Source: Blastococcus xanthinilyticus (GTDB lineage Bacteria; Actinomycetota; Actinomycetes; Mycobacteriales; Geodermatophilaceae). Taken from it: a stretch of 64,000 nucleotides of DNA. Numbering within the stretch: the first letter of the stretch is position 1; every line of letters starts with the position of its first letter. Both the position numbers and the translations under genes were made by a program. The stretch lies in NCBI RefSeq assembly GCF_008124835.1, contig NZ_VNHW01000005.1:186001-250000 (forward strand), in the 5' to 3' direction. Positions 17,504-25,424 of the stretch are shown here, piece by piece. Below the pieces are notes generated by a model. That model saw nothing but the letters and a program-made list of their open reading frames with translations. It was not told the DNA's origin and made no database searches.

Positions 17504-18358
17504 GTGACGCCGACCCGGCCGGGCCCGCGCGGGCGCGCCCTGCTCCTGGTGCTCCCCGCGCTGGTGCCCGTCGTCGCCGTCGTGGGCGCGGCGCTGGTCT
17601 CGGCGGCCCTGCTCAGCCTCGGTCTCGCCCCGCTGGTCGGGGAGCCCGGGCTGTCCCTGGACGCCTACCGCGCCGCCGCCGGCGACCTGGGCACCGGGAT
17701 CGGGCTCTCCCTGGGCATCGCCGCCGCCTCGACCGGGATCGCCGTCGTCGTCGGGCTCTGCCTCGCGCTGGCCGCGACGGCCGCCGTCCGCCGCAGCCGG
17801 CTGCTCGGCGCGCTGGCCGCGCTCACCATCCCGATCCCGCACCTGGTGGGGGCCGCCGCGATCGGCCTGCTGCTGGCCGACGCCGGGTTCCTCGCCCGCC
17901 TGCTGGGCGTCGACCCGGCGTCCTGGCCGCCGCTGGTCGGCGGGCAGCTGTGGGTGGCCGTGGTCGCGGAGTACGCCTGGAAGGAGTCGGCCTTCGTCGC
18001 GCTGGTCGTGGCGGGGGTGCTGGCCACGCGGGCCGCGTCCTACGGCGAGACCGCCGCGCTGCTCGGCGCGGGCCGGTGGGCCCGGCTCCGGTACGTCACC
18101 CTGCCGCTGGCCGCGCCGGCGCTGCTGTCCGCCGCGGCGGTCAGCTTCGTCTACACGCTGGGCTCCTACGAGGTCGCCGCGCTCCTGGGACGCGCCTATC
18201 CCGAGCCGCTGCCGGTGCTGGCCTACCGGCTGTTCACCTCCATCGACCTGGCCGCCCGGCCGCAGGCGGCCGCGGTGGCGCTCACCACGACCGCCCTCGC
18301 GCTGCTCGTCGTCCTGGCCGCGCTGCGGGCGCTGCGGCGGCTGGCGGCCGAGCGGTGA
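17504..18358 (+). CDS. ABC transporter permease, first subunit (N-terminal half of YnjC)
   Basis: 284 residues, about six membrane segments. The cytoplasmic EAA loop that contacts the ATPase is YGETAALLGAGRWARLRYVT. VSFVYTLGSYEVAALLG follows, as in thiamine/spermidine/putrescine-type permeases. GTG at 17504 lies 11 bases after the binding-protein stop. In E. coli the equivalent, YnjC, is one long fused permease; here the two halves are separate genes, the usual state outside enterobacteria. Confidence 0.87.
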   Translation: MTPTRPGPRGRALLLVLPALVPVVAVVGAALVSAALLSLGLAPLVGEPGLSLDAYRAAAGDLGTGIGLSLGIAAASTGIAVVVGLCLALAATAAVRRSRLLGALAALTIPIPHLVGAAAIGLLLADAGFLARLLGVDPASWPPLVGGQLWVAVVAEYAWKESAFVALVVAGVLATRAASYGETAALLGAGRWARLRYVTLPLAAPALLSAAAVSFVYTLGSYEVAALLGRAYPEPLPVLAYRLFTSIDLAARPQAAAVALTTTALALLVVLAALRALRRLAAER

Positions 18359-19146
18359 GCGCGCCCCGGGCCGCCGGAGCCGCCTCCCGGGCCGGGCGCG
18401 CGCTGCTGGCGCTGTGGCTGGTGCTGCCCCTGGTCCCGCTGCTGCTGTGGGCGTTCGCCGACCGGTGGGCGTTCCCCGCGGTGCTGCCCCAGGAGTGGGG
18501 TACGCGGGGCGCGGAGGAGGCCCTCGCCGCGGGCGCGGGCGGCGCGTTCCTCAGGTCGACGCTGCTCGGAGCGGTCGTCGCGGCGCTGGCCACCCCGCTC
18601 GGCGCCATGGCCGGGCGGGCGCTCGCCTCGCGGCAGGTGCCCGCGGGCACCGCCGTCCTGGCGGTGCTGCTCGCCCCGCTCGCGCTGCCCCCGTTCGCCG
18701 TGGCCCTCGGCCTGGACGTGCTGCTCCTGCGGCTGCGCGTCCCCGCTGCCCTCGGCGTCGTGCTGCTGCTGGTGGTGGTGGCGGTGCCCTACACGACGCT
18801 GACCATGCGGGCGGCCTACGCCGCCCACGACCGCGGCTTCGAGGACGTCGCGCGAACGCTCGGCGCCGGCCGCTGGCGCACCGTGCGCTCGGTGCAGCTG
18901 CCGCTGGTGGCCCCCGCGCTGGCCGGCGCGGCCTTCCTCGCGTTCCTGGTGGGCTGGAGCGACTACATCGTCACGGTGCTGGTCGGCGGCGGCCGGCTCA
19001 CCACGCTGCCGCTGCTCGTGGCGGCGGCGGCGGCGGCGACCGGGAGCGAGGCGCAGGTCGCGGTGCTCTCGCTGACCGCGATCCTGCCGCCGGTGGCGCT
19101 GCTGGTCGTGGTCGGCTCGCTCGGCCGGCGGGGACGCCGCGCATGA
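18355..19146 (+). CDS. ABC transporter permease, second subunit (C-terminal half of YnjC)
   Basis: 263 residues with six hydrophobic segments. The GTG start overlaps the first permease's stop as GTGA. Its EAA loop is FEDVARTLGAGRWRTVRSVQL, and LAFLVGWSDYIVTVLVGGG is the following conserved membrane segment. It would pair with the first permease to form the channel. Its stop overlaps the ATPase start as ATGA, so all four transporter genes are tightly coupled. Confidence 0.87.
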   Translation: MSAPRAAGAASRAGRALLALWLVLPLVPLLLWAFADRWAFPAVLPQEWGTRGAEEALAAGAGGAFLRSTLLGAVVAALATPLGAMAGRALASRQVPAGTAVLAVLLAPLALPPFAVALGLDVLLLRLRVPAALGVVLLLVVVAVPYTTLTMRAAYAAHDRGFEDVARTLGAGRWRTVRSVQLPLVAPALAGAAFLAFLVGWSDYIVTVLVGGGRLTTLPLLVAAAAAATGSEAQVAVLSLTAILPPVALLVVVGSLGRRGRRA

Positions 19147-20318
19147 GCGGACAGGGACGTGAGCATCGCAGCGAGGAACGAGCGAGGAGCGGAGCGGCCC
19201 GCGGGAGCGAACGGAGAGCACCGAGCGGAGGCGCGCTGCGGCTGTCGGAGCTGACGCGGGTGCACGGCCGGGGTGTCGCCCCCGCGCTCACCGGCTTCTC
19301 CCTGGAGGTGCCCGCCGGCTCCTGCGTGGCCATCCTCGGGCCCTCCGGCTCGGGGAAGAGCACGGTGCTGCGGCTCACCGCCGGGCTGGACGCGCCCACC
19401 GCGGGCAGCGTCCACCTGGACGGGGCCGACCTGGCCGGCGTGCTGCCCGAGCGCCGCGGCATGGCGATGGTCTTCCAGCGGCCGCTGCTGTTCCCGCACC
19501 TGTCCGTGCGGGACAACGTGGCCTTCGCCGACCGGGTCCGCGGCGTTCCGCGCCGGGCCGCCCGCCGCCGGGCCGAGGAGTACCTCGGCCTGGTGCAGCT
19601 GGACGGCTTCGGGGACCGGCCGGCCCGCGCGCTGTCCGGCGGGCAGGAGCAGCGGGTGGCGCTGGCGCGGGCGCTGGCCGCCGAACCGCGGGTGCTCCTC
19701 CTGGACGAGCCGTTCAGCGCCCTCGACGTCCGGCTGCGCGAGGAGATGCACGAGCTGCTGGCCGACCTCCGCGCCCGCCTGGAGCCGACGATCCTGCTGG
19801 TCACGCACGACCACGCCGAGGCCGACGCGCTGGCCGACTCCGCCGCCGTGCTGGACGGCGGCCGGCTGCTGCAGGCCGGCCCGCTGCGCGACCTCTACGC
19901 CCGCCCGGCCTCGCTCGCGGTGAGCCGGTTGCTCGGCGGTCGCACCGAGGTGGCCGGCACGGTCGTCGCCGGGGTGCACCACTCGCCGCTGGGTGCGCTC
20001 GCGCTGCCGCGGGCGTTCCCCGACGGCGCGGCCGTGCTGGTCCTCCGCCACGAGGCGGTGCAGGTGACTCCCCCCGCGGACCCCGCCGCCGACGCCGTCG
20101 GCACCGTCGTCCGCGTGCGCCGCCGCGGGCTGCGCGGGCTGGTCACCGTCGAGATCACCGCCGACGGCGGGAGTGCGACGGTGGACGCCGAGCTCGGGCC
20201 CGGCCAGGACGTGGGGACCGGCCGGACCGTCGGTCTGCGGCTGCCGGCCGAGGACCGCTGGGTGGTGCCGGTGGACGACGCGAGCGACGGACCGTCCGCC
20301 GGCGGGCCGCGGGCATGA
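19143..20318 (+). CDS. ABC transporter ATP-binding protein (YnjD-like, with C-terminal extension)
   Basis: 391 residues. Walker A GPSGSGKST, Q-loop MVFQRPLLFPH, signature LSGGQEQR, Walker B VLLLDEPFSALD and the H-loop VTHDHAEA are all intact. After residue 270 comes a TOBE-like regulatory domain (VLVLRHEAVQVTP, VVRVRRRGLRGLVTVEI), which E. coli YnjD lacks and which FbpC/PotA-type ATPases carry. The first 30 residues are an Arg/Ser/Glu/Gly low-complexity block encoded by a repetitive DNA segment, and the family core begins at ALRLSELTRVHG. ATG at 19143 overlaps the permease stop, so this block is genuinely at the N-terminus if that start is used. Confidence 0.88.
   Translation: MSGQGREHRSEERARSGAARGSERRAPSGGALRLSELTRVHGRGVAPALTGFSLEVPAGSCVAILGPSGSGKSTVLRLTAGLDAPTAGSVHLDGADLAGVLPERRGMAMVFQRPLLFPHLSVRDNVAFADRVRGVPRRAARRRAEEYLGLVQLDGFGDRPARALSGGQEQRVALARALAAEPRVLLLDEPFSALDVRLREEMHELLADLRARLEPTILLVTHDHAEADALADSAAVLDGGRLLQAGPLRDLYARPASLAVSRLLGGRTEVAGTVVAGVHHSPLGALALPRAFPDGAAVLVLRHEAVQVTPPADPAADAVGTVVRVRRRGLRGLVTVEITADGGSATVDAELGPGQDVGTGRTVGLRLPAEDRWVVPVDDASDGPSAGGPRA
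19159..19228 (+). repeat. GAGCGxx-rich short repeat inside the ATPase 5' end
   Basis: The stretch is built from imperfect GCGAGGAACGAGC and GAGGAGCGGAGC units and reads as Ser/Glu/Arg/Gly low-complexity protein. Its composition is unlike the flanking coding DNA. A fainter version (GAGCGCAGCGAGG) recurs at about 37913-37925 in an intergenic space. It looks like a dispersed repeat that has inserted in frame, but copy number elsewhere in the genome cannot be seen from here. Confidence 0.45.
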
Positions 20319-20346
20319 GCCGGGGCGGTGCGGGTACCGGCGCCTC

Positions 20347-20700
20347 GTGAGCGAACACACGGATGGCGTCGGCAAGATCACGGTGACCGCAGCGGGCACC
20401 GGCGAGATGGGCCAGCGGTACCTGGCCTCCGGGTCCCGGGTCGCCATGCGGCTCTGGTCGGAGCAGCCGACCAGCAGTGGCAAGCCGCAGGCGGTTCGCG
20501 ACTACGAGACGGTCGGCTACGTCGTGTCCGGGCGGGCCCGGCTGGTGACCGGGGACGAGACGCTCGACCTGGGCCCGGGCGACTCGTGGGTCGTGCCGGC
20601 CGGCGTCGAGCACACCTACGAGATCGTCGAGGAGCTCACCGCCGTCGAGGCCACCTCGCCGCCGGCGCGGGAGGCCGGCCGCGACGCACCGGCCGGCTGA
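20347..20700 (+). CDS. Small cupin-domain protein
   Basis: 117 residues. YETVGYVVSGRARLVTGDE and LDLGPGDSWVVPAGVEHTY are the two cupin motifs, although the first lacks the usual paired His residues; only the His of motif 2 (VEHTY) is clear. It may therefore bind metal weakly or not at all. GTG at 20347 begins just after a GC-rich spacer downstream of the transporter operon. Single-domain cupins like this act as small isomerases, sensors or stress proteins; no specific role can be assigned. Confidence 0.8.
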   Translation: MSEHTDGVGKITVTAAGTGEMGQRYLASGSRVAMRLWSEQPTSSGKPQAVRDYETVGYVVSGRARLVTGDETLDLGPGDSWVVPAGVEHTYEIVEELTAVEATSPPAREAGRDAPAG

Positions 20701-20709
20701 CGAGCGGGG

Positions 20710-22122
20710 TCAGACCACGGTCAGCGGGAGCAGCCGGCGCAGCTCGACGTTCTCCGCCGGGTCGAGCACCGAGTGCTGGGCGCAGGCGGGCACGAGCTGC
20801 CCGGTCTCCGGGTGGGCCATCGAGTAGGTGCAGGCGGCCAGCCGCTCCTGGGTGGCCCGGAGCCGGGGGTCGTCGGCCTCGATCCCCCGCTGCATCAGGT
20901 CCCAGGCCGGCGCGACGTGCTCGGCGTCCATGAAGCTGTGCACCTCGAACGTCATCAGCCCGAGGCGGCCCGCGCGCGCCCCGCGGACGACCGCGCCCGG
21001 CCCGCCGGTGCGCCGCAGCAGGCTCCGCGCCCAGCGCACCGCGATCCGGACGTCACCGGGGTGCCGCCGGGCGGCGCGCAGCACCTTCGCCACCAGCAGC
21101 AGGGGTGGCGTGCCGCTGAACGCGATCCCGCCGTAGTGGGCGAAGAAGGCGTCGCGGGCGGCGGTCTCGGCCGGTGCGTCCGGATCGACGAAGGCGTGCC
21201 AGCGCCCGTCGAGGAGGAAACCGAAGGCCACCCGATTGCAGCGCGGGTCGCCGAACTCGACGCCCTCGTGGGCGACCCGCTGCCCGAGGCCGCGCTCGAG
21301 CTCGGCCCACACGGCGTCCGCGTCGACCGCGGTGTAGGACTCCTTCCACCGCCGCTCGTCGCCGACGTGGGCGGCGGGCTGGAAGCTCATCATCGAGTAG
21401 CCCATGCCGACGACCGCGCGCACCGTCTCGGCCACCTGCCCCAGGTTGGCCGGCGTCACGGTCATGTTGTGGGCGAGGTAGTAGCGCAGCCCGGTCTCGG
21501 CGCGCAGGTCGCGGAACATCTGCACGAACCGCTCGCGGAACGGGTTCAGCTCCGCCTCGGTGCGGGGCCGGACCGCGCCACGCCGGCCCCGCATCAGCGA
21601 GTCGACGTGCGCCGCGAAGCTGACCCGGTCGAAGCGCAGCGCGCCGCCGGGCCCGGTGACCAGGGCCCGCAGGTACTCGGGGTCGAAGTCGCCGTGGGTC
21701 ATCGACATTGGTGACCGGCCGGCGTCCCGCATGGCCTGCAGGGCTGCGGCGTGGTCGTCCGGGGAGAGCAGGCTGACCTCGCCGCCGATCAGCTGCGCGT
21801 GCGCGTAGGGGCCGCGGCGCTCGCGCAGGTAGGCCATCTGGCGGGTGACCTCGGCGACGGTGTGCCCGCCGTCCACGCGCACCTTGTTCGCGTCGGCGGA
21901 GTGGTAGCAGGGCGTGCAGGTCAGGTTGCACTTCGGGAAGACACCGTGGGTGCCCTCGCAGCCGACGGCGTGCCGGCCCAGGGCCTGCGCCGGGGTGCGC
22001 ACGTGCTCCGGCAGCGCCGCCCACCGCTCCGCGAGCGCCTGCCGGGTCTCCGGGTGCACGGGGCGGGTGCGGTCGAGGAGACCACGCCAGGTCGTCCGGA
22101 GGCGTCGCGGCAGCGAGGGCAT
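20710..22122 (-). CDS. Radical SAM protein of unassigned function
   Basis: 470 residues. FPKCNLTCTPCYHS is the CxxxCxxC [4Fe-4S]-SAM motif near residue 65. QLIGGEVSLL matches the GGE SAM-binding motif, and LRYYLAHNMTVTPANL and YSMMSFQPAAHV continue the TIM barrel. GDPRCNRVAFGFLLDGRWH and the C-terminal ACTYSMAHPETGQLVPACAQ add Cys residues that could hold an auxiliary site, but no SPASM spacing is obvious. No precursor peptide is visible next to it. ATG at 22122 starts 20 bases from the DoxX stop on the same strand, so it may be the last gene of the ArsR operon. Confidence 0.85.
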   Translation of the reverse strand: MPSLPRRLRTTWRGLLDRTRPVHPETRQALAERWAALPEHVRTPAQALGRHAVGCEGTHGVFPKCNLTCTPCYHSADANKVRVDGGHTVAEVTRQMAYLRERRGPYAHAQLIGGEVSLLSPDDHAAALQAMRDAGRSPMSMTHGDFDPEYLRALVTGPGGALRFDRVSFAAHVDSLMRGRRGAVRPRTEAELNPFRERFVQMFRDLRAETGLRYYLAHNMTVTPANLGQVAETVRAVVGMGYSMMSFQPAAHVGDERRWKESYTAVDADAVWAELERGLGQRVAHEGVEFGDPRCNRVAFGFLLDGRWHAFVDPDAPAETAARDAFFAHYGGIAFSGTPPLLLVAKVLRAARRHPGDVRIAVRWARSLLRRTGGPGAVVRGARAGRLGLMTFEVHSFMDAEHVAPAWDLMQRGIEADDPRLRATQERLAACTYSMAHPETGQLVPACAQHSVLDPAENVELRRLLPLTVV

Positions 22123-22142
22123 GCGGCCAGTCTGGCCCACGA

Positions 22143-22559
22143 TCAGATCGTGCGCCGTCCACCGCGGGAGGCCCGGAGGTCGCCCCGTCGCATCCAGGCG
22201 ACCGCGGCCGCCCCGGCGAGGAGGGCGATCGTCAGCGCCGGGGAGGCCTCCAGGACGACCAGGTTCGTGAACGTCGCGCCGGCCATCAGGCCGACGAGGC
22301 CGACCGCCGCCGCCCCGGCCAGACGCGGGACGAGCAGGCCGACGGCAGCGGCGAGCTCGAGCGACCCGACCAGGTAGCGGAGCCACTGGCCGGCCCCGAT
22401 GTCGGCGAACATCTCGACCATCGCCGCGTCACCGGAGACCTTCGCCGCGCCCGCTCCGGCGAAGACGGCCGCGAGTGCCAGCCGGAGCGCCCACGTGCCG
22501 ACGGTCCCGGCGCGGCCGGCCGCGGCGCGCCGCCCGGCCGGCGTCACCGTCGTGCTCAC
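22143..22559 (-). CDS. DoxX-family membrane protein
   Basis: 138 residues, four hydrophobic segments. GTWALRLALAAVFAGAGAAK with an early Lys, followed by LVGSLELAAAVGLLVP, is the DoxX signature. Members are integral-membrane subunits or partners in redox and stress responses. The GTG overlaps the SRPBCC gene's stop as GTGA. It is third in an ArsR-SRPBCC-DoxX operon, a recurring actinobacterial arrangement. Confidence 0.85.
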   Translation of the reverse strand: MSTTVTPAGRRAAAGRAGTVGTWALRLALAAVFAGAGAAKVSGDAAMVEMFADIGAGQWLRYLVGSLELAAAVGLLVPRLAGAAAVGLVGLMAGATFTNLVVLEASPALTIALLAGAAAVAWMRRGDLRASRGGRRTI

Positions 22560-23056
22560 CGCACGCCACCCGCGTCGTCGGCGAGCAGCGCGTCGAGCTT
22601 CGCGTAGCCCCCCGTGGCGCCCTCGACCATGCCGCTGGCGACGAAGGCGTCGCGGTCGGCGAACGAGTCGCACAACGAGGTCGACGTCAGCCGGCTGCGC
22701 CCGCCGCCGAGGTCCTCGAAGAGGTACTTCTCCAGGGCCACGCCGTCCGGCATGCCCTCGAAGGTCATGGTCTGGACGATCAGCTCCCCCGGTCGCAGCT
22801 CGTGGAAGCAGCCACGGAAGCCGTACTCCTCGCCGTCCTCGACGGCGAGGTAGCGGTACGAGCCCCCCGTCCGGGCGTCCCAGGTGTCGATGACCATCGC
22901 GACGCCCTCGGGCCCGAGCCAGCGGACGACCAGCTCCGGGTCGACGTGCGCCCGGAACACCTTCTCCGGCGGGGCGTCGAACTCGCGGGTGATGCGGACC
23001 AGAGGGACCTCGGGGTCGACGTGGATCCGGGTCTCGTGGTGGGTGGTGGCGGTCAT
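22556..23056 (-). CDS. SRPBCC/AHSA1-domain protein
   Basis: 166 residues. ITREFDAPPEKVFRAHVDPELVVRW and TGGSYRYLAVEDGEEYGFRG match the activator-of-Hsp90 ATPase (AHSA1) branch of the START-like SRPBCC fold, with VQTMTFEGMPDG and TSTSLCDSFADRDAFVASGM in the C-terminal half. The fold makes a hydrophobic pocket for a lipid or polyketide-like ligand. ATG overlaps the ArsR stop as ATGA. Proteins paired this way with ArsR regulators are common and mostly uncharacterised. Confidence 0.87.
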   Translation of the reverse strand: MTATTHHETRIHVDPEVPLVRITREFDAPPEKVFRAHVDPELVVRWLGPEGVAMVIDTWDARTGGSYRYLAVEDGEEYGFRGCFHELRPGELIVQTMTFEGMPDGVALEKYLFEDLGGGRSRLTSTSLCDSFADRDAFVASGMVEGATGGYAKLDALLADDAGGVR

Positions 23057-23418
23057 GGCGGGCTTCCTTCCTGGGAGGGGTTGTCCGGGCGCACGTCGTC
23101 GGGCATGTCGCGGAGGACGTCGTCCAGCCGGCGGTAGCGCTCCTCGGCCTGGCGCCGGTAGCGCTCGATCCACTTCGTCATGAGGTCGAACACCTCGGCC
23201 TCGAGGTGCACCGGGCGGCGCTGGGCCTCCCGGCTCCGGCTCACCAGGCCGGCGTCCTCCAGCACCTTGAGGTGCTTGGAGACGGCCTGGACGGTCACGT
23301 CGTAGGGCGCGGCGAGCTCGCCCACCGTGGCGTCGGCGACCGCGAGCCGCGCCACGATGTCCCGCCGGGTGGGGTCGGCCAGCGCCGAGAACACCTGGGA
23401 GAGCGGATCCGCCACCAC
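23053..23418 (-). CDS. ArsR-family winged-helix regulator
   Basis: 121 residues. FSALADPTRRDIVARL and VGELAAPYDVTVQAVSKHLKVLEDAGLVSR form the winged helix-turn-helix, with VTVQAVSKHLK as the recognition helix. The classical metal-binding ELCVCDL motif is absent, so it is not an arsenic or zinc sensor of the SmtB type. GTG at 23418 follows AAGGAAG. It heads the operon and almost certainly represses it: two identical-arm palindromes lie directly upstream, the nearer one only 14 bases from the start. Confidence 0.9.
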   Translation of the reverse strand: MVADPLSQVFSALADPTRRDIVARLAVADATVGELAAPYDVTVQAVSKHLKVLEDAGLVSRSREAQRRPVHLEAEVFDLMTKWIERYRRQAEERYRRLDDVLRDMPDDVRPDNPSQEGSPP

Positions 23419-23431
23419 AGCACTTCCTTTC

Positions 23432-23447
23432 TCAACCTTTCGGTTGA
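23432..23447. promoter_or_regulatory. Putative ArsR operator 1
   Basis: TCAACC-TTTC-GGTTGA, a perfect 6-4-6 inverted repeat placed just upstream of the ribosome site of the ArsR gene. A second site with identical arms is centred 47 bases farther upstream. Occupancy here would block transcription start or elongation into the operon. Confidence 0.65.
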
Positions 23448-23478
23448 AAAGGACGCTAGCCCCTCCGAGGCGCCTTCG

Positions 23479-23494
23479 TCAACCATCCGGTTGA
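23479..23494. promoter_or_regulatory. Putative ArsR operator 2
   Basis: TCAACC-ATCC-GGTTGA shares both 6-base arms with operator 1 while the 4-base centre differs, as expected for sites under selection for dimer binding. The space between the two sites (23448-23478) would hold the promoter for the ArsR operon on the minus strand. Confidence 0.65.
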
Positions 23495-23579
23495 AGAAGC
23501 TCCCTGCGCCCGCAGGATGACCCGCGGATCAGCCCGGCGGCCGACGCGCGCTGACGGAGGTGTGCCCGACGCTCGTGCC

Positions 23580-24044
23580 ATGAGGACGACGAGGGTGCTG
23601 CTGACGACGCTGTCCGGGCTGGTGGTGGTGGGTGCGGTCGCCGCCGCGGGGGTCGCGGTGGCGATGCCCGACGGCGTGGACGGGCCCGGCGCCATGCTCG
23701 CCGAGCTGCAGGGGCACCGCCAGACCGCCGCGTACGAGACGACGGCCGACACTCCGCACGAGCTCGTCCCCGCCTGGGCGGCGGACGGGACGGACGTGAT
23801 CAGCGTCCGCCCCGGCGACGGCGCGCCTGGCGACCGCGGGAACCGACGCGTGGAGATGACGTGGGCCGGGACCCTGCCCGACTGCACCGACATGCCGGAG
23901 GCCGGGATGCCGTGGGACGGCGGCGGATCGAACTGGCCGGACTACCCCTACAGCGACGCGCAGATGTGCGAGGGCTGGATCACCATCGTCCAGGACGGCC
24001 ACCTCTACGCGTGGACCGATGACGTCCTGCTGGAAGGCGCCTGA
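23580..24044 (+). CDS. Predicted secreted or membrane-anchored protein, unrecognised
   Basis: 154 residues from ATG 23580, chosen because it gives a clean signal peptide: MRTTR, then the hydrophobic VLLTTLSGLVVVGAVAAAGV. GTG 23562 is an alternative; a GGAGG at 23556-23560 fits neither start ideally. The exported part is acidic and Trp/Tyr/Asp-rich, with DCTDMPEAGMPW, NWPDYPYSDAQMCEGW and WTDDVLLEG; its two Cys could form a disulfide outside the cell. I recognise no family. Divergent from the ArsR operon, so operator 2 could influence it too. Confidence 0.6.
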   Translation: MRTTRVLLTTLSGLVVVGAVAAAGVAVAMPDGVDGPGAMLAELQGHRQTAAYETTADTPHELVPAWAADGTDVISVRPGDGAPGDRGNRRVEMTWAGTLPDCTDMPEAGMPWDGGGSNWPDYPYSDAQMCEGWITIVQDGHLYAWTDDVLLEGA

Positions 24045-24053
24045 CCCCGCCGG

Positions 24054-25352
24054 TCACCCGGCGGCGAGGCGCGCGGCGCGGGCGGCGACCTCGGCGCGCA
24101 GCGCCGCGGTGTCCACCGACGTGACGGACCGGTCCCGCACCACCGCTCGTCCACCCACCCAGACGTCGCGCACGTGCCGGCCCGCACCGGACCACACCAG
24201 GTGGGCCAGCACGTCGGCCGGGTCGCCGACCGGCTCGAACACCAGGTCGCGGGTGTCGACGTGCACGAGGTCGGCCCGCCGGCCGGCGGCGAGCTGCCCC
24301 AGGTCGGGGCGGCCGAGGGCGTCCGCGGCCCCGCCGGTGGCCAGCCAGAACGCCTCGGCGGCGGTCAGCGCGGTCGCCGACCGCTCGCGGAGCCGCGCCA
24401 TCCCCGCGGCGAGCCGCAGGTCGGCGAAGAGGTCGAGGGAGTCGTTGGACGCCGGCCCGTCGGTGCCGAGCCCCACCCGGATGCCCCGGTCGAGCATCGG
24501 CCGCAGCGGGGCGACGCCGCTGGCCAGCTTGGCGTTGCTGGCCGGGCAGTGCGCCACGGCGACGTCGTACTCGCGCCACAGCTCGAGGTCGCCGTCGTCC
24601 ATGTGCACGCAGTGGGCGGCGAGCACCCGGCCGCCCAGCACGTCGTAGGAGGCGAGCAGCGCGGGCACCGACAGCCCGGAGGCGGCCAGCAGGTCGGCGC
24701 CCTCGGTGGCGGTCTCGGCGACGTGCAGGTGCAGCAGCAGGCCGTGCTCGCGGGCCGCCTGCGCCGCGTCGGCGAGCAGCGGGAGCGGCACGGTGTAGGC
24801 GGCGTGCGGGCCCAGCCCGTACTCGACCAGGCCGTCGGCGGGCGCGCTCCGGGCGAGGGCGACCGCGGCGTCGAGCTGCTCGGCCATCGGCGGCATGCCC
24901 GGCAGCGGCAGCAGCGGGGTGGCGATCACCGCGCGTGCGCCGGTGGTGCCCACGGCGGCGGCGATCCGCTCCGGCTGGAAGTACATCTCGACGCTGGTGG
25001 TGATGCCGCCGGCGAGCATCTCCGCCGAGGCCGCGGTCATCGCGACCTCGACGTCCTCGGGGGTGAGCCGGGACTCCCGCGGCCACATCACCTCGCGCAG
25101 CCAGCGGTCCAGCGGCAGCCCCTCGCCCTGGCCGCGGAACAGCACCATCGCGGCGTGCGAGTGCGCGTTGACCAGGCCGGGGGTGAGGACGCCGGGCAGG
25201 GCGACCACCTCGGCGTCCCCGGGTGGTGGGGCGTCGACCGCCGGGCCGACCCAGGTGATCCCGCCGTCGGTGACGTCCACGACCGCATCGGGGACGACGG
25301 TGCCGGCCCGGTCGCCGATGACGACGGCCCGGGCGGTGAAGCGCTGCCGCAT
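24054..25352 (-). CDS. Amidohydrolase, MTA/SAH deaminase or chlorohydrolase type
   Basis: 432 residues. VNAHSHAAM (HxH), LLLHLHVAET, LAAHCVHMD and GLGTDGPASNDSLDLF supply the mononuclear metal ligands and catalytic residues of the subtype III amidohydrolases that deaminate 5'-methylthioadenosine, S-adenosylhomocysteine or guanine-like substrates. The N-terminal VDVTDGGITWVGP and C-terminal GQLAAGRRADLVHVDTRD form the small beta domain. ATG at 25352. N-ethylammeline and atrazine chlorohydrolases share the same signature, so the exact substrate is inferred only to purine or triazine-like rings. Confidence 0.87.
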   Translation of the reverse strand: MRQRFTARAVVIGDRAGTVVPDAVVDVTDGGITWVGPAVDAPPPGDAEVVALPGVLTPGLVNAHSHAAMVLFRGQGEGLPLDRWLREVMWPRESRLTPEDVEVAMTAASAEMLAGGITTSVEMYFQPERIAAAVGTTGARAVIATPLLPLPGMPPMAEQLDAAVALARSAPADGLVEYGLGPHAAYTVPLPLLADAAQAAREHGLLLHLHVAETATEGADLLAASGLSVPALLASYDVLGGRVLAAHCVHMDDGDLELWREYDVAVAHCPASNAKLASGVAPLRPMLDRGIRVGLGTDGPASNDSLDLFADLRLAAGMARLRERSATALTAAEAFWLATGGAADALGRPDLGQLAAGRRADLVHVDTRDLVFEPVGDPADVLAHLVWSGAGRHVRDVWVGGRAVVRDRSVTSVDTAALRAEVAARAARLAAG

Positions 25353-25424
25353 GGTGTCCGAACCTAGCTCCGCTCCGGCCCGGGGGCGCGGCGGCGGGCC
25401 GGGACCGCCGATACGGTGGAGGCC

